Of a stretch of DNA of 63,639 bases, positions 48,950-57,691 are shown one piece after another (the first letter of the stretch is position 1; each line of letters opens with the position of its first letter). Made by a program: the position numbers and the translations under genes. This DNA comes from Phascolarctobacterium_A sp902463975 (GTDB lineage Bacteria > Bacillota > Negativicutes > Acidaminococcales > Acidaminococcaceae), in NCBI RefSeq assembly GCF_902463975.1, contig NZ_CABQHJ010000013.1:1-63639 (forward strand), in the 5' to 3' direction. The notes under the pieces are model-generated. The model worked only from the letters and a program-made list of their open reading frames with translations, made no database searches and was not told the origin of the DNA.

Positions 48950-50054
48950 TTGATTGAAGAATATAAGCCTGAAATTACAAATCTGCAAGCAAAATTAGAG
49001 GAAATGAGGGGATCTCTTTGACATCGCTGTCAAAGAAGATCGTATTGCAGAATTAGAACATAAAATGGGTGATCCTACTTTTTGGGATGATCCGGAAAAG
49101 GCACAAAAAACTGCGCAGGATGTTAACAGCTTAAAGGAAGAGGTTGACGGTTTCCATAAATTAAGCGCAGGTGTTGACGATTTGGAAGCTTTGCAGGAAA
49201 TGGCTGCCGAAGAAAATGATGAAAGCCTGCTTCCTGAAATGGATGAGCTGCTGGCAAAATGCCGCAGCGAGCTTGAGCATTTGGAGCTGGGTATGCTGCT
49301 CAGCGGTGAATATGATGCCAATAATGCTATCCTGACACTGCATGCAGGTGCCGGCGGTACCGAAGCGCAGGACTGGACCAGTATGCTGCTGCGCATGTTT
49401 ACCCGTTTTGCGGAGCAAAACGGCTTTGCGTTGGAGATGCTCGACTATCAGCCGGGTGATGAGGCCGGTGTAAAAAGTGCTACCATTCAGGTTAACGGCC
49501 ACAATGCTTATGGCTTCTTGCGCTCTGAAAAGGGTGTACACCGTCTGGTGCGCATTTCTCCGTTTGATGCCAATGCCCGCCGTCATACCTCCTTTGCTGC
49601 GGTAGACGTAATGCCGGAGCTGGATGATACTGTTGATGTAAATATTAATATGGATGAGGTGCGCGTCGATGTTTACCGTTCCAGTGGTGCCGGCGGTCAG
49701 CACGTCAACAAAACGTCCTCTGCTGTACGTATGACACATGAACCGACGGGTATCGTTGTTCAATGTCAGAATGAGCGTTCCCAAATTCAGAATCGTGAGC
49801 GCTGCCTGCAGATGCTGCGTGCAAAATTATATGAATATGAAAAGGCTAAGCAGGATGCTCTTGTCAGCGATATTGCCGGTGATTACCAGAATATCGAATG
49901 GGGCAGCCAGATTCGTTCCTATGTGTTCCAGCCCTATACTATGGTTAAGGACCATCGTACCGGCTGCGAAACCGGTAACATTCAGGCTGTTATGGATGGC
50001 GATTTGATGCCGTTCGTAGAAGCATATCTGCGCAGTCAGCAGAAGAAGGTTTAA
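48950..50054 (+). CDS. prfB: Peptide chain release factor 2, with programmed +1 frameshift
   Basis: RF2 (367 residues) releases peptides at UGA and UAA. The reading frame starts at TTG 48950 (AGGA upstream) and meets an in-frame TGA at 49019-49021 after 23 codons: AGG-GGA-TCT-CTT-TGA-C. This is the classic autoregulatory slip site CTT-TGA-C with an upstream Shine-Dalgarno-like AGGGGA; low RF2 lets the ribosome shift +1 at CTT and continue in the frame from 49020 to 50054. Seen in the protein: the SPF stop-codon recognition tripeptide (ISPFDA) and the GGQ hydrolysis motif (SGAGGQHVNK). The join gives a normal RF2 length. Confidence 0.96.
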
Positions 50055-50073
50055 TAAAGCGAGGTCTGAACAG

Positions 50074-52182
50074 GTGAATTTTATGAAAAGCCGATATAAT
50101 CCTTTGCTTTTGGCAGTAATCGTAATCGGTCTTGTTTGCGCCTTATGGCTGAACGTTGTCCGTCACGATGTTGAACAAAAAAACAATACTGTAGAAATGG
50201 CTATGGAGTACGAGGGCTTACGTAAGCTGGCTGCCTTGCAGGGCCTGCCGGAGGAGGATGTACTGCGTCAGTTTAAGGATGCAGGCATCAACTCGCTGAT
50301 GATTTTTGATACTACGCTGGAGCGTCTGACTAAAAACGGCGAAATCCAGACGGTAACAGGCGGTGAGCTGCGTCAGGCAGCTGCGCTTGGTTCCGGCATG
50401 GGTGTTTTCGCTAATGTGGGAGCCGGCGATGTTGAAGAAAATGCTGCTTACGTTGCTGCTACTGACAAGCAGTCTGTCTTAGATGATGTAGAGCAGGATT
50501 TGTGCCTACGCTACGGTGCTGACCGTGTAAAGGTTGTAAGTGAAAATCCGCGTATTATCAAAATCAAGGGCAGCACTACACCTCTGCCTGAGGGTAAATA
50601 CGATGAGCCTCAGGGACTGCTGCAGGCTCCTTTAGGTTTGCCAGTGCAGGATATGCGTAAGGTTGCTGCTTTGGGCTTCAAAATTATCGTACGTCCGCAA
50701 AATTATGTGGATGTAACGGATGAGCAGATTGACGGCATTTTTGCCCGCATTAAAGAAGCCGGTGTATCAGTTGATGCTCTGATGCCATGCGGTACAGAGG
50801 TTGTGGGCTATCCTAATAAAATGCAGCATTTTGGCGAGCGTATGAAGGAAAACAACATGACGCTGGTAATGCTGGAGCATTATACCCAGCTGCAGTTTGC
50901 TAAAATCGACGGTCTGCTGCCTTTGGCTGAGTTCAATAACTATAAGGCTGCCCGTTCCTATGTTATCGACCCGACCGAGCAAAAGAAAATCAGCGTGGGC
51001 GAGGCTTTGCGCCGTTGGGCGCTGACGGACGAGGAGCGCAATATCCGCGTGAACTATATCCGTCCCTTCCTGATGCCTGAGGGTGGTCAGGATATTATGA
51101 AGACTAACCTGAAGTATGTGCGTGATATTAAGGCCAGCGTCGAAGCGCGTGGTTATACTATCGGCGAAGCAGGTGTTTTCAGCGCCGAAAACAAAGATGG
51201 CTTTGCACCGTATTTCCCTGCAAAGGTAAGCTTTATTCCTATTGTACTGGCGATTGCCGCAGGTGTAGTGCTGTATCTTGCGCTGCTCTTTAACCTGGGC
51301 GGCAAGCAGCAAATAGCACTGTGGGCAATTTTTTCTGCTGGTGCTCTGGCACTGCTGTTTATCGGCCGCGGCCTGTTTACACGTCAGCTGCTGGCTTTGG
51401 CGGCAGCAAGTGTTTTCCCGGTGCTTTCAATGAATGTTATCTTTAACATTTGGGATAAAAATACGAGTGATAAGCACAGTCTGCTTGCTATCTGCTGGAA
51501 CGGTATCTGGCAGCTGGCGTTGGCTATTGCTTTGTCTTTGGTGGGCGCAGCCTTCCTGTCTGCGATATTGACAGACAGCCGCTTCCTGCTGGAAATTGAT
51601 ATCTACCGTGGAGTAAAGTTAACCTTTATTCTGCCGGTTATGCTGACAGCAGTTCTCTTTATGAAACGCTATGACCTGCTGCAGGTTGTGGGCAAGGGAT
51701 TGAAAACTCTGTGGGAGCGTCTTAACGGTTTGCTTGACACAGAGATTACCTTCCGTCATGTAGCAGTGCTTGCGGTGCTGCTGTTTATTGCATATTATTT
51801 TGTCGGCCGCAGCGGTCACACCGGTGGTGTGCCTGTGCCGGCGATTGAATTGAAGATGCGTGCCTTCTTAGAGCAGCTGATGTATGCACGTCCGCGCGAA
51901 AAAGAGTTTATGATTGGTCATCCGGCATTTTTCGTAGCAGTGCTTGCTGTTTACCGTTGCGCACCGCGTTGGTGGCAGTTTGTACTGACCTGCGCTGCCG
52001 TTATCGGACAGGGCAGTCTGGTGCAGACCTTCTGTCATATGCGTACTCCGGTTGTTATGAGCTTTGTACGTGCTCTCGACGGCTATGCTGTTGGCGTTGT
52101 ATTCGGCGTAATCGCTGTACTGGTGCTTGGCATGCTGTTGCCTTTAGTTGTTAAGTTTAGAAGGAGATACCTTGAAGAATGA
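50074..52182 (+). CDS. DUF5693 multi-pass membrane protein
   Basis: The 702-residue protein has an N-terminal membrane anchor (LLLAVIVIGLVCALWLNVV), a large soluble domain (about residues 35-385) and about eight or nine helices in the C-terminal half (from FIPIVLAIAAGVVLYLALLF on). It matches the DUF5693 family, which lies next to csaB in many Firmicutes. The soluble domain resembles a TIM-barrel polysaccharide-deacetylase-like fold by its alternating pattern, but I see no catalytic motif I can be sure of. It overlaps csaB by ATGA, so cell-surface polysaccharide assembly is a fair guess. GTG at 50074 fits the GAGG upstream; ATG at 50083 is possible. Confidence 0.8.
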   Translation: MNFMKSRYNPLLLAVIVIGLVCALWLNVVRHDVEQKNNTVEMAMEYEGLRKLAALQGLPEEDVLRQFKDAGINSLMIFDTTLERLTKNGEIQTVTGGELRQAAALGSGMGVFANVGAGDVEENAAYVAATDKQSVLDDVEQDLCLRYGADRVKVVSENPRIIKIKGSTTPLPEGKYDEPQGLLQAPLGLPVQDMRKVAALGFKIIVRPQNYVDVTDEQIDGIFARIKEAGVSVDALMPCGTEVVGYPNKMQHFGERMKENNMTLVMLEHYTQLQFAKIDGLLPLAEFNNYKAARSYVIDPTEQKKISVGEALRRWALTDEERNIRVNYIRPFLMPEGGQDIMKTNLKYVRDIKASVEARGYTIGEAGVFSAENKDGFAPYFPAKVSFIPIVLAIAAGVVLYLALLFNLGGKQQIALWAIFSAGALALLFIGRGLFTRQLLALAAASVFPVLSMNVIFNIWDKNTSDKHSLLAICWNGIWQLALAIALSLVGAAFLSAILTDSRFLLEIDIYRGVKLTFILPVMLTAVLFMKRYDLLQVVGKGLKTLWERLNGLLDTEITFRHVAVLAVLLFIAYYFVGRSGHTGGVPVPAIELKMRAFLEQLMYARPREKEFMIGHPAFFVAVLAVYRCAPRWWQFVLTCAAVIGQGSLVQTFCHMRTPVVMSFVRALDGYAVGVVFGVIAVLVLGMLLPLVVKFRRRYLEE

Positions 52183-53261
52183 GTAAGATCGTGATTTCCG
52201 GATACTATGGATTTGCTAATGCCGGAGATGAAGCTATGCTGACCGCGATCATTAAGGCTTTGCGCAGTACGGAAAAGACCGTGGAGCTGACGGTTATCTC
52301 GGGCAATCCGCCCGCTACTGCCGCAAAACACAAGGTGAATTCTCTTCATCGTTTCAGCTTTTGCAAAATTTTTGCTGCCCTGATGGACTGTGACCTGCTG
52401 CTCAGCGGCGGTGGCAGTCTGCTTCAGGACGTTACCAGCAAGCGTAGTCTGTTATATTATCTGTTTATCTTGGCTTTGGGCCTGTTGCTCAAAAAAAAGG
52501 TCATGCTTTTCGGTCAGGGTATAGGACCTATCCATAACAGACTTATGCGCAGGCTGACTAAATTTATCTGCAGCCGGGTGGATTTGATAACCGTGCGTGA
52601 CCAAGACTCGTTGTATGAACTGCGCCGCATCGGTGTACCGGCGGAAAAGGTGCAGCTTACAGCCGATTCTGTGCTGACCTTGCCGCAGGAAAGTAAGGAA
52701 AAAGGACTCGAATTGCTGCAGCAGTTTAATATTCCTGAAAATAAAATGCTGATAGCAATCAGTGTACGTAAATGGCAGGAGGATGATAAGTACCTGCTGG
52801 AGCTGGCTAAGGCTGCGGATATTCTAGCTAAGGAATATAAGGCACATATTGTGCTGCTGCCGCTGCAATATCCTGTGGATGTGGCTGCCTGCAACAGATT
52901 ACAGCACTTTATGAGGAGCAAGGCAGACAGTACTGTTTTGGAAACCGGATGTGATACCGAGCAGTTTTTGTCGCTGATGGGTAACTTTAATCTGCTTATC
53001 GGCATGCGCCTGCATGCGCTGATTTTTGCTGCAGTTATGGAGCTGCCTTTTGTGGCTGTATCCTATGACCCCAAAATTGACGGCTTTGTTAAAGACATTA
53101 ACGGCATCAGCGCAGGAGCTGTGGAAACACTGCAGGCTGCGCAGGTAGTTGCGTCTGCGCGCAAGGCGCTGGCTTCTGCCAATGCTGCTCATGGACTTTT
53201 GGATACATTGAGAGCGAAAGCTTTTTTAAATGCAAAGGAAGCCTTTGATTTATTAAATTGA
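52179..53261 (+). CDS. csaB: Polysaccharide pyruvyl transferase CsaB
   Basis: The 360-residue enzyme fits CsaB: the N-terminal ISGYYGFANAGDEAML, central LSGGGSLLQDVTSKRSLLYYL and FGQGIGPI, and a C-terminal IGMRLHALIFAAV with the conserved arginine and histidine. It adds ketal-pyruvate to cell-wall polysaccharide, the ligand for SLH-domain proteins. In Negativicutes the outer membrane is linked to the wall by SLH-domain OmpM proteins, so this step may serve envelope anchoring; that family of organisms also uses polyamine-modified peptidoglycan, and which applies here is unknown. Confidence 0.94.
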   Translation: MSKIVISGYYGFANAGDEAMLTAIIKALRSTEKTVELTVISGNPPATAAKHKVNSLHRFSFCKIFAALMDCDLLLSGGGSLLQDVTSKRSLLYYLFILALGLLLKKKVMLFGQGIGPIHNRLMRRLTKFICSRVDLITVRDQDSLYELRRIGVPAEKVQLTADSVLTLPQESKEKGLELLQQFNIPENKMLIAISVRKWQEDDKYLLELAKAADILAKEYKAHIVLLPLQYPVDVAACNRLQHFMRSKADSTVLETGCDTEQFLSLMGNFNLLIGMRLHALIFAAVMELPFVAVSYDPKIDGFVKDINGISAGAVETLQAAQVVASARKALASANAAHGLLDTLRAKAFLNAKEAFDLLN

Positions 53262-53277
53262 GAGGAGATTGAAGGTA

Positions 53278-53964
53278 GTGCTGAAAATGACTGATGTAAG
53301 CAAGGTATATCCCGGTGGGTCTGTTGCCTTGCAGAACGTCGATATTCATATTGAACCAGGCGAATTCGTCTTTGTTGTAGGACCTAGCGGCGCTGGTAAG
53401 TCTACCTTTATCAAAATGCTGTTCCGTGAGGTTCTGCCGACCACGGGCAGCATTTTTGTTAATGGCGTGGATATTTTATCGCTGACACCCAATGAGATTC
53501 CGTATATGAGGCGTCAGCTGGGCATAATTTTCCAGGATTACCGCCTGCTTCCGGACCGTACGGTTTATGAAAACGTAGCTTTTGCTATGGAGGTAATAGA
53601 AACACCGCGCCGCAAGATTAAGCGCAGAGTGTTGAATGTATTGGATCTTGTCGGCCTGCGTCACCGTGCCGATGCTTATCCTAATGAGCTGAGCGGTGGC
53701 GAGCAGCAGCGTATCGCTATTGCCCGTGCTATTGTCAACGATCCTATTATGGTAATTGCCGACGAACCTACAGGTAACCTGGACCCGGAAACAAGCTGGG
53801 ATATTATGGAAATCTTTAAGGAAATTAATGCTGAAGGAACTACGATTGTCATGGCAACTCACGATAAAGAAATAGTTGATGCCATGGGCAAGCGCGTTAT
53901 AGCCATAGAGGACGGGCATATCGTACGTGATGAAGCAAGCGGGGTATATGGCTATGAGCTTTAG
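53278..53964 (+). CDS. ftsE: Cell division ATPase FtsE
   Basis: The 228-residue ABC ATPase has P-loop GPSGAGKST, the Q-loop IIFQDYRLLPDRT, signature LSGGEQQR, Walker B VIADEPTGNLDPET and switch His in MATHDKEIVD. With FtsX it controls septal murein hydrolases through a periplasmic activator. GTG at 53278 is chosen from GAGGAG ten bases upstream and fits the usual FtsE N-terminus. The end overlaps ftsX. Confidence 0.95.
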   Translation: MLKMTDVSKVYPGGSVALQNVDIHIEPGEFVFVVGPSGAGKSTFIKMLFREVLPTTGSIFVNGVDILSLTPNEIPYMRRQLGIIFQDYRLLPDRTVYENVAFAMEVIETPRRKIKRRVLNVLDLVGLRHRADAYPNELSGGEQQRIAIARAIVNDPIMVIADEPTGNLDPETSWDIMEIFKEINAEGTTIVMATHDKEIVDAMGKRVIAIEDGHIVRDEASGVYGYEL

Positions 53965-54841
53965 TACAAAAGAATATTTTGTTAAGGAAACCTATAAATC
54001 TATCAGGCGTAACGGCTTTATGAGCTTTGCTTCTATTTCGACTGTAGCGGTTTCGCTGTTAGTGCTGGGAATGTTTCTGCTGATTTTTCTCAACACCAAC
54101 AATTTGGCACAGTATCTGGAAAGTCAGGTACAGGTGTCGGTCTATATGCAGGATAATGCCTCTGCGGAGGAGCTGAAAGCAGTAGAAGCGAAGCTGAAGA
54201 AGATGCCCGGCGTAGTCAAGGTAACGCCGGTAAGCAAGCAGCAGGCTCTGGCACGCTTCAAGGAGCGTCTTGGCGATCAGGAGCAGCTGCTCAACAGTTT
54301 GGGTAAGGACAATCCGTTCCCCAATTCCTTTGAGGTGCAGGTGGATAGTCCCGAGCGCATCAAGGTTATCACGCCTTCTATCGGACAGCTGCCTAAGGTA
54401 GAAACAGCTAAATTCGGTCAGGAGGTTGTGGAGCACCTGTTTTCTCTGACCAAAATATTGCGCTTCGGCGGCATTGTGCTGGTTATATTTTTAGCTATGG
54501 CAACGCTGTTTATTATCTCCAATACTATCCGTCTGACGGTTTTTGCCCGCCGTAAGGAAGTTGTCATTATGAAATATGTAGGTGCAACCGACTGGTTTAT
54601 CCGCTGGCCATTTTTGCTGGAAGGAATGACCTTAGGCTTTTTCGGCGCTGTGATTGCATCTGTCTGCATTAACAGCCTTTACGCCGGGCTGTTGGAAAGA
54701 ATCCATGCTACTCTGGCCTTTCTGCCGTTACTGCCCACATCGCCCCTATTGTTTTATGTAACAATGTTTTTGCTGGCAGCCGGTACTGGGATTGGTGCCT
54801 TGGGCAGCTACATCTCCTTGCGTAAGTTTTTGCGCGTTTAA
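53954..54841 (+). CDS. ftsX: Cell division membrane protein FtsX
   Basis: The 295-residue protein has four membrane helices: one near residues 20-45 before an extracytoplasmic domain (VQVSVYMQDNASAEELK) and three in the C-terminal third. It starts inside the end of ftsE; ATG at 53954 gives the family-like MSFSTKEYFVKET, and ATG at 53948 is an alternative. It transmits FtsE ATP hydrolysis to an EnvC/PcsB-type activator, which is encoded next. Confidence 0.94.
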   Translation: MSFSTKEYFVKETYKSIRRNGFMSFASISTVAVSLLVLGMFLLIFLNTNNLAQYLESQVQVSVYMQDNASAEELKAVEAKLKKMPGVVKVTPVSKQQALARFKERLGDQEQLLNSLGKDNPFPNSFEVQVDSPERIKVITPSIGQLPKVETAKFGQEVVEHLFSLTKILRFGGIVLVIFLAMATLFIISNTIRLTVFARRKEVVIMKYVGATDWFIRWPFLLEGMTLGFFGAVIASVCINSLYAGLLERIHATLAFLPLLPTSPLLFYVTMFLLAAGTGIGALGSYISLRKFLRV

Positions 54842-54855
54842 GGGAGGCATATGTG

Positions 54856-56001
54856 ATGGAGAAAAAGAAGCTTGGTGGCTTGCTGTTGGCCCTGTGGCTG
54901 GCGGTGCTGCCAATTTACGGTGCTTTGTGCTTTGCTGATACTGCTGATGATAAGCGTGCGGAGCTTAACGATGTGCGCCAGCGAATGGAGCGTATGCAGA
55001 CGCGCAAGGAGCAGGCGCGCAGGAAGGCTGAAAGCGCCAGCGCACAGCTGAGTGAGGTTATGGGCAGCCTGAATGAGCTGCAATCACAGGCTAATAATCT
55101 GCAGAAAAAAAGCGATACTCTGCAGGGAAAAATAAATGATAACCAGGCTAAGCTGGAGAAAAAGCAACAGGAAATGCAGGAGCGGATGTTGATTTACCGC
55201 AAGCGTCTGCGTGATATTTATATCAACGGTCAGATAAATTATCTGGATGTGCTTTTGGGTGCCAAGGATTTCAGTGATTTTTCCTCGCGTATGTATTTGC
55301 TGCAAAAAATCATCAGCCGCGACCTGGAGCTGTTGGAAAAGTTGAAGCAGGATGCTGCTGAAATCAACAGCCGTAAGGAGCAGCTGGCAGCAGAAATGAA
55401 GGAAATTAAGGCTACGCAGACTGAGCTGGAGGCTAAGAAGGCCAAGGTCAATAAGCTGCGTGAGCAGCGTGCCTATATGCTTTACAAGGCACAGGAGGAA
55501 GAGCAGTCCAGCCAGGAGGAATATGAGCGTCTGCTGGCTATTTCGGAAAATATCGCTTCTATGCTGCGTAATATGGAGGCAGGCGGCGGTGGTGCACCTG
55601 CCGGACAAGGCGGTACAGGTCAGTTTATGTGGCCCTGCAATGGTCCGATTACTTCTTATTATGGCTGGAGAACACATCCGATTTTTGGTACTACCAAGTA
55701 TCATAGCGGCATGGATATTGCGGTTGATTCGGGAACGCCGATTCATGCTGCTGACAGCGGCACTGTAGTTTACAGCGGCTGGCTCGGAGGCTACGGCAAC
55801 TGCATAATGATTGACCATGGCGGCGGTCTTGTAACTCTGTATGCACATAATTCGGCGTTAAATGTTGGTGAGGGGCAATATGTAAGCAAGGGCACAGTTG
55901 TTGCTTATGCAGGCAGTACCGGTTATTCTACCGGTCCGCACTGTCATTTTGAGGTGCGTCTGCATGGTGAGCTTACAGAGCCGTTAAATTATTTGCCATG
56001 A
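54856..56001 (+). CDS. EnvC/PcsB-like coiled-coil M23 endopeptidase
   Basis: The 381-residue exported protein has a signal peptide (residues 1-26), a long coiled coil (about residues 30-235, rich in Lys/Glu/Gln), a Gly-rich hinge (EAGGGGAPAGQGG) and a LytM/M23 domain. The zinc site is complete: H-x3-D in YHSGMDIA and HxH in GPHCHFEV. So unlike EnvC, which is degenerate, it probably cuts peptidoglycan itself. Its place after ftsEX, in the order ftsE-ftsX-M23-ctpA, indicates that FtsEX controls it. GTG at 54853 or ATG at 54856 both fit the GGGAGG. Confidence 0.93.
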   Translation: MEKKKLGGLLLALWLAVLPIYGALCFADTADDKRAELNDVRQRMERMQTRKEQARRKAESASAQLSEVMGSLNELQSQANNLQKKSDTLQGKINDNQAKLEKKQQEMQERMLIYRKRLRDIYINGQINYLDVLLGAKDFSDFSSRMYLLQKIISRDLELLEKLKQDAAEINSRKEQLAAEMKEIKATQTELEAKKAKVNKLREQRAYMLYKAQEEEQSSQEEYERLLAISENIASMLRNMEAGGGGAPAGQGGTGQFMWPCNGPITSYYGWRTHPIFGTTKYHSGMDIAVDSGTPIHAADSGTVVYSGWLGGYGNCIMIDHGGGLVTLYAHNSALNVGEGQYVSKGTVVAYAGSTGYSTGPHCHFEVRLHGELTEPLNYLP

Positions 56002-56026
56002 TAGACAGAAAACGGAGGCAATAGAA

Positions 56027-57181
56027 TTGTTTGGAAAAAGAAGATGGCAGCTTACAGCCTGCTGCCTGCTGACAGCGGTGTTGACTACTGCAGCAATCGT
56101 AGGAACTGAAGCTGTGCTGTTAAACAGGTTGACTGGCAGTGTTTCGGAATCAGTGCGCTTTTTGCGCACTATGAAGCTTTTGAAGCGCAATTATAACGGC
56201 GAGGTTGACAATCACCAACTGTTCGATGGTGCACTTAAAGGCATGGTAGAGTCTGTTGGTGATCCTTATACAGTTTATCTGAACAAGAAGGATTTTCAGC
56301 AGCTGAGCGAAATGACAGTTGGCAGTTTTGGCGGCATTGGTATTGTTTTTGGTAAGCGCGGTAATGACTATGTGGTTATTTCTGCTTTAGAGGATAACCC
56401 AGGTGCGAAGGCAGGCATTAAGAGCGGTGATATTATTACTGCTATTGATGACAAGTCTACGCGTGAGATGAATATGGAGCAGGTAGCCAATAAAATCCGC
56501 GGAAAATACGGAACAACAGTTACGCTGGAGCTCAAGGATAAAGAGGGAAAGCTGCGTAAGGTAAATGTAGTACGAGCTGAAATCAAAAATCCTTCTGTTG
56601 CAGGACAAATGCTGGCGAATACCAAAATCGGTTATATAAGAATTGCTATATTTAATGAAAACACTGGTGATGACTTTGCCAAAAAATATGCTGAGCTGGA
56701 AAAGCAGGGCATGCAGGCCTTAGTGCTTGATTTGCGCGAAAATCCTGGCGGTATTTTGGATGCAGGTGTTGATGTTGCCGGAATGCTAGTGCCTAAAGGG
56801 CCTATTGTTTCTGTTATAGATAAAAACGGCAACAAATTTGAAGAAACATCAAGTCTGGAAAAGGTGAAATATCCTTTGGCTGTGCTTGTCGACCATGGCA
56901 GTGCCAGCGCGTCCGAAATTGTTGCCGGTGCCATTAAGGATACCAAGAGTGGTAAACTGTTTGGTGTAAAAACCTTTGGCAAGGGCAGTGTACAGTCTGT
57001 ATATCGCCTGGACAATAATACTGCAGTAAAAATTACGGTGGCTAAATATTATACTCCGTCCGGCGTTTCTATTCATAATGTAGGCATTGAGCCTGATGTG
57101 AAGGTGGAGTTGCCAGATGACGCTACCGTTGATGTTCAGCTGAAGGCGGCAGAGGATTACCTGCTGCAGCAGCTACAGTAA
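56027..57181 (+). CDS. S41 family C-terminal processing peptidase (CtpA-like)
   Basis: The 384-residue protease has an N-terminal membrane anchor, a PDZ domain (VGSFGGIGIVFGKRGNDYVV, about residues 95-175) and an S41 catalytic domain. The catalytic Ser lies in GSASASEIVAGA and the Lys in TFGKGSVQSV. It degrades or trims envelope proteins; its place after ftsEX and the M23 enzyme suggests it limits murein hydrolase levels, as CtpA-type proteases do elsewhere. The start is TTG at 56027, eight bases after GGAGG; no nearby ATG fits. Confidence 0.93.
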   Translation: MFGKRRWQLTACCLLTAVLTTAAIVGTEAVLLNRLTGSVSESVRFLRTMKLLKRNYNGEVDNHQLFDGALKGMVESVGDPYTVYLNKKDFQQLSEMTVGSFGGIGIVFGKRGNDYVVISALEDNPGAKAGIKSGDIITAIDDKSTREMNMEQVANKIRGKYGTTVTLELKDKEGKLRKVNVVRAEIKNPSVAGQMLANTKIGYIRIAIFNENTGDDFAKKYAELEKQGMQALVLDLRENPGGILDAGVDVAGMLVPKGPIVSVIDKNGNKFEETSSLEKVKYPLAVLVDHGSASASEIVAGAIKDTKSGKLFGVKTFGKGSVQSVYRLDNNTAVKITVAKYYTPSGVSIHNVGIEPDVKVELPDDATVDVQLKAAEDYLLQQLQ

Positions 57182-57193
57182 GGAGGTATAAAG

Positions 57194-57541
57194 ATGTTAT
57201 TTGTTTGCTATCCTAAGTGCTCTACCTGCAAGAAGGCAGAGCAGTATCTGCAGGCTAAAGGCCTGAGCTTTACTGTGCGTGATATCAAGACTGACAATCC
57301 GACGGTTGACGAGCTGCGTACATGGTATACAGCCAGCGGCTTGCCGCTGAAACGCTTCTTCAACACCAGCGGCATTTTGTATAAGCAGCTGGGACTGAAG
57401 GATAAGCTGCCGACAATGAGCGAGGACGAGCAGCTGGAGCTGCTTGCAAGCGATGGTATGCTTGTTAAACGTCCGTTGGTAATTTATGACGGCGGTGTGT
57501 TGGTTGGCTTTAAACAGGCTGAATATGACGAGAAGCTCTGA
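57194..57541 (+). CDS. ArsC/Spx family protein
   Basis: The 115-residue protein has the thioredoxin-like ArsC/Spx fold with the CxxC motif KCSTCKKAEQYL at residues 9-12, and VKRPLVIYDG near the C-terminus with the conserved Arg-Pro. It could be a thiol-based regulator of RNA polymerase, or a reductase. The RPxxxxxx-type ending is closer to the YffB/ArsC-like branch. It follows ctpA with a 12-base gap and has TAAGGAGGTATAAAG before its start, so it is probably the last gene of that operon. Confidence 0.88.
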   Translation: MLFVCYPKCSTCKKAEQYLQAKGLSFTVRDIKTDNPTVDELRTWYTASGLPLKRFFNTSGILYKQLGLKDKLPTMSEDEQLELLASDGMLVKRPLVIYDGGVLVGFKQAEYDEKL

Positions 57542-57568
57542 TATATTAATTTAAAATAACTTTGGAAA

Positions 57569-57606
57569 AACAGGCAGAACTTATGCGACAGGTCTGTCTG
57601 TTTTTT
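57569..57606 (+). terminator. Terminator of the ftsEX-ctpA unit
   Basis: AACAGGCAGA and TCTGTCTGTT pair (one G-U) around a 14-base loop, followed by T-rich sequence. Confidence 0.75.
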
Positions 57607-57691
57607 CTCTTTCGGAAGTACAGTTACTTTGCCGTCACGAAAACAGCAAATGTGCTAAAATATACTTAGAATTATTTTTGGGAGGGGTTTA

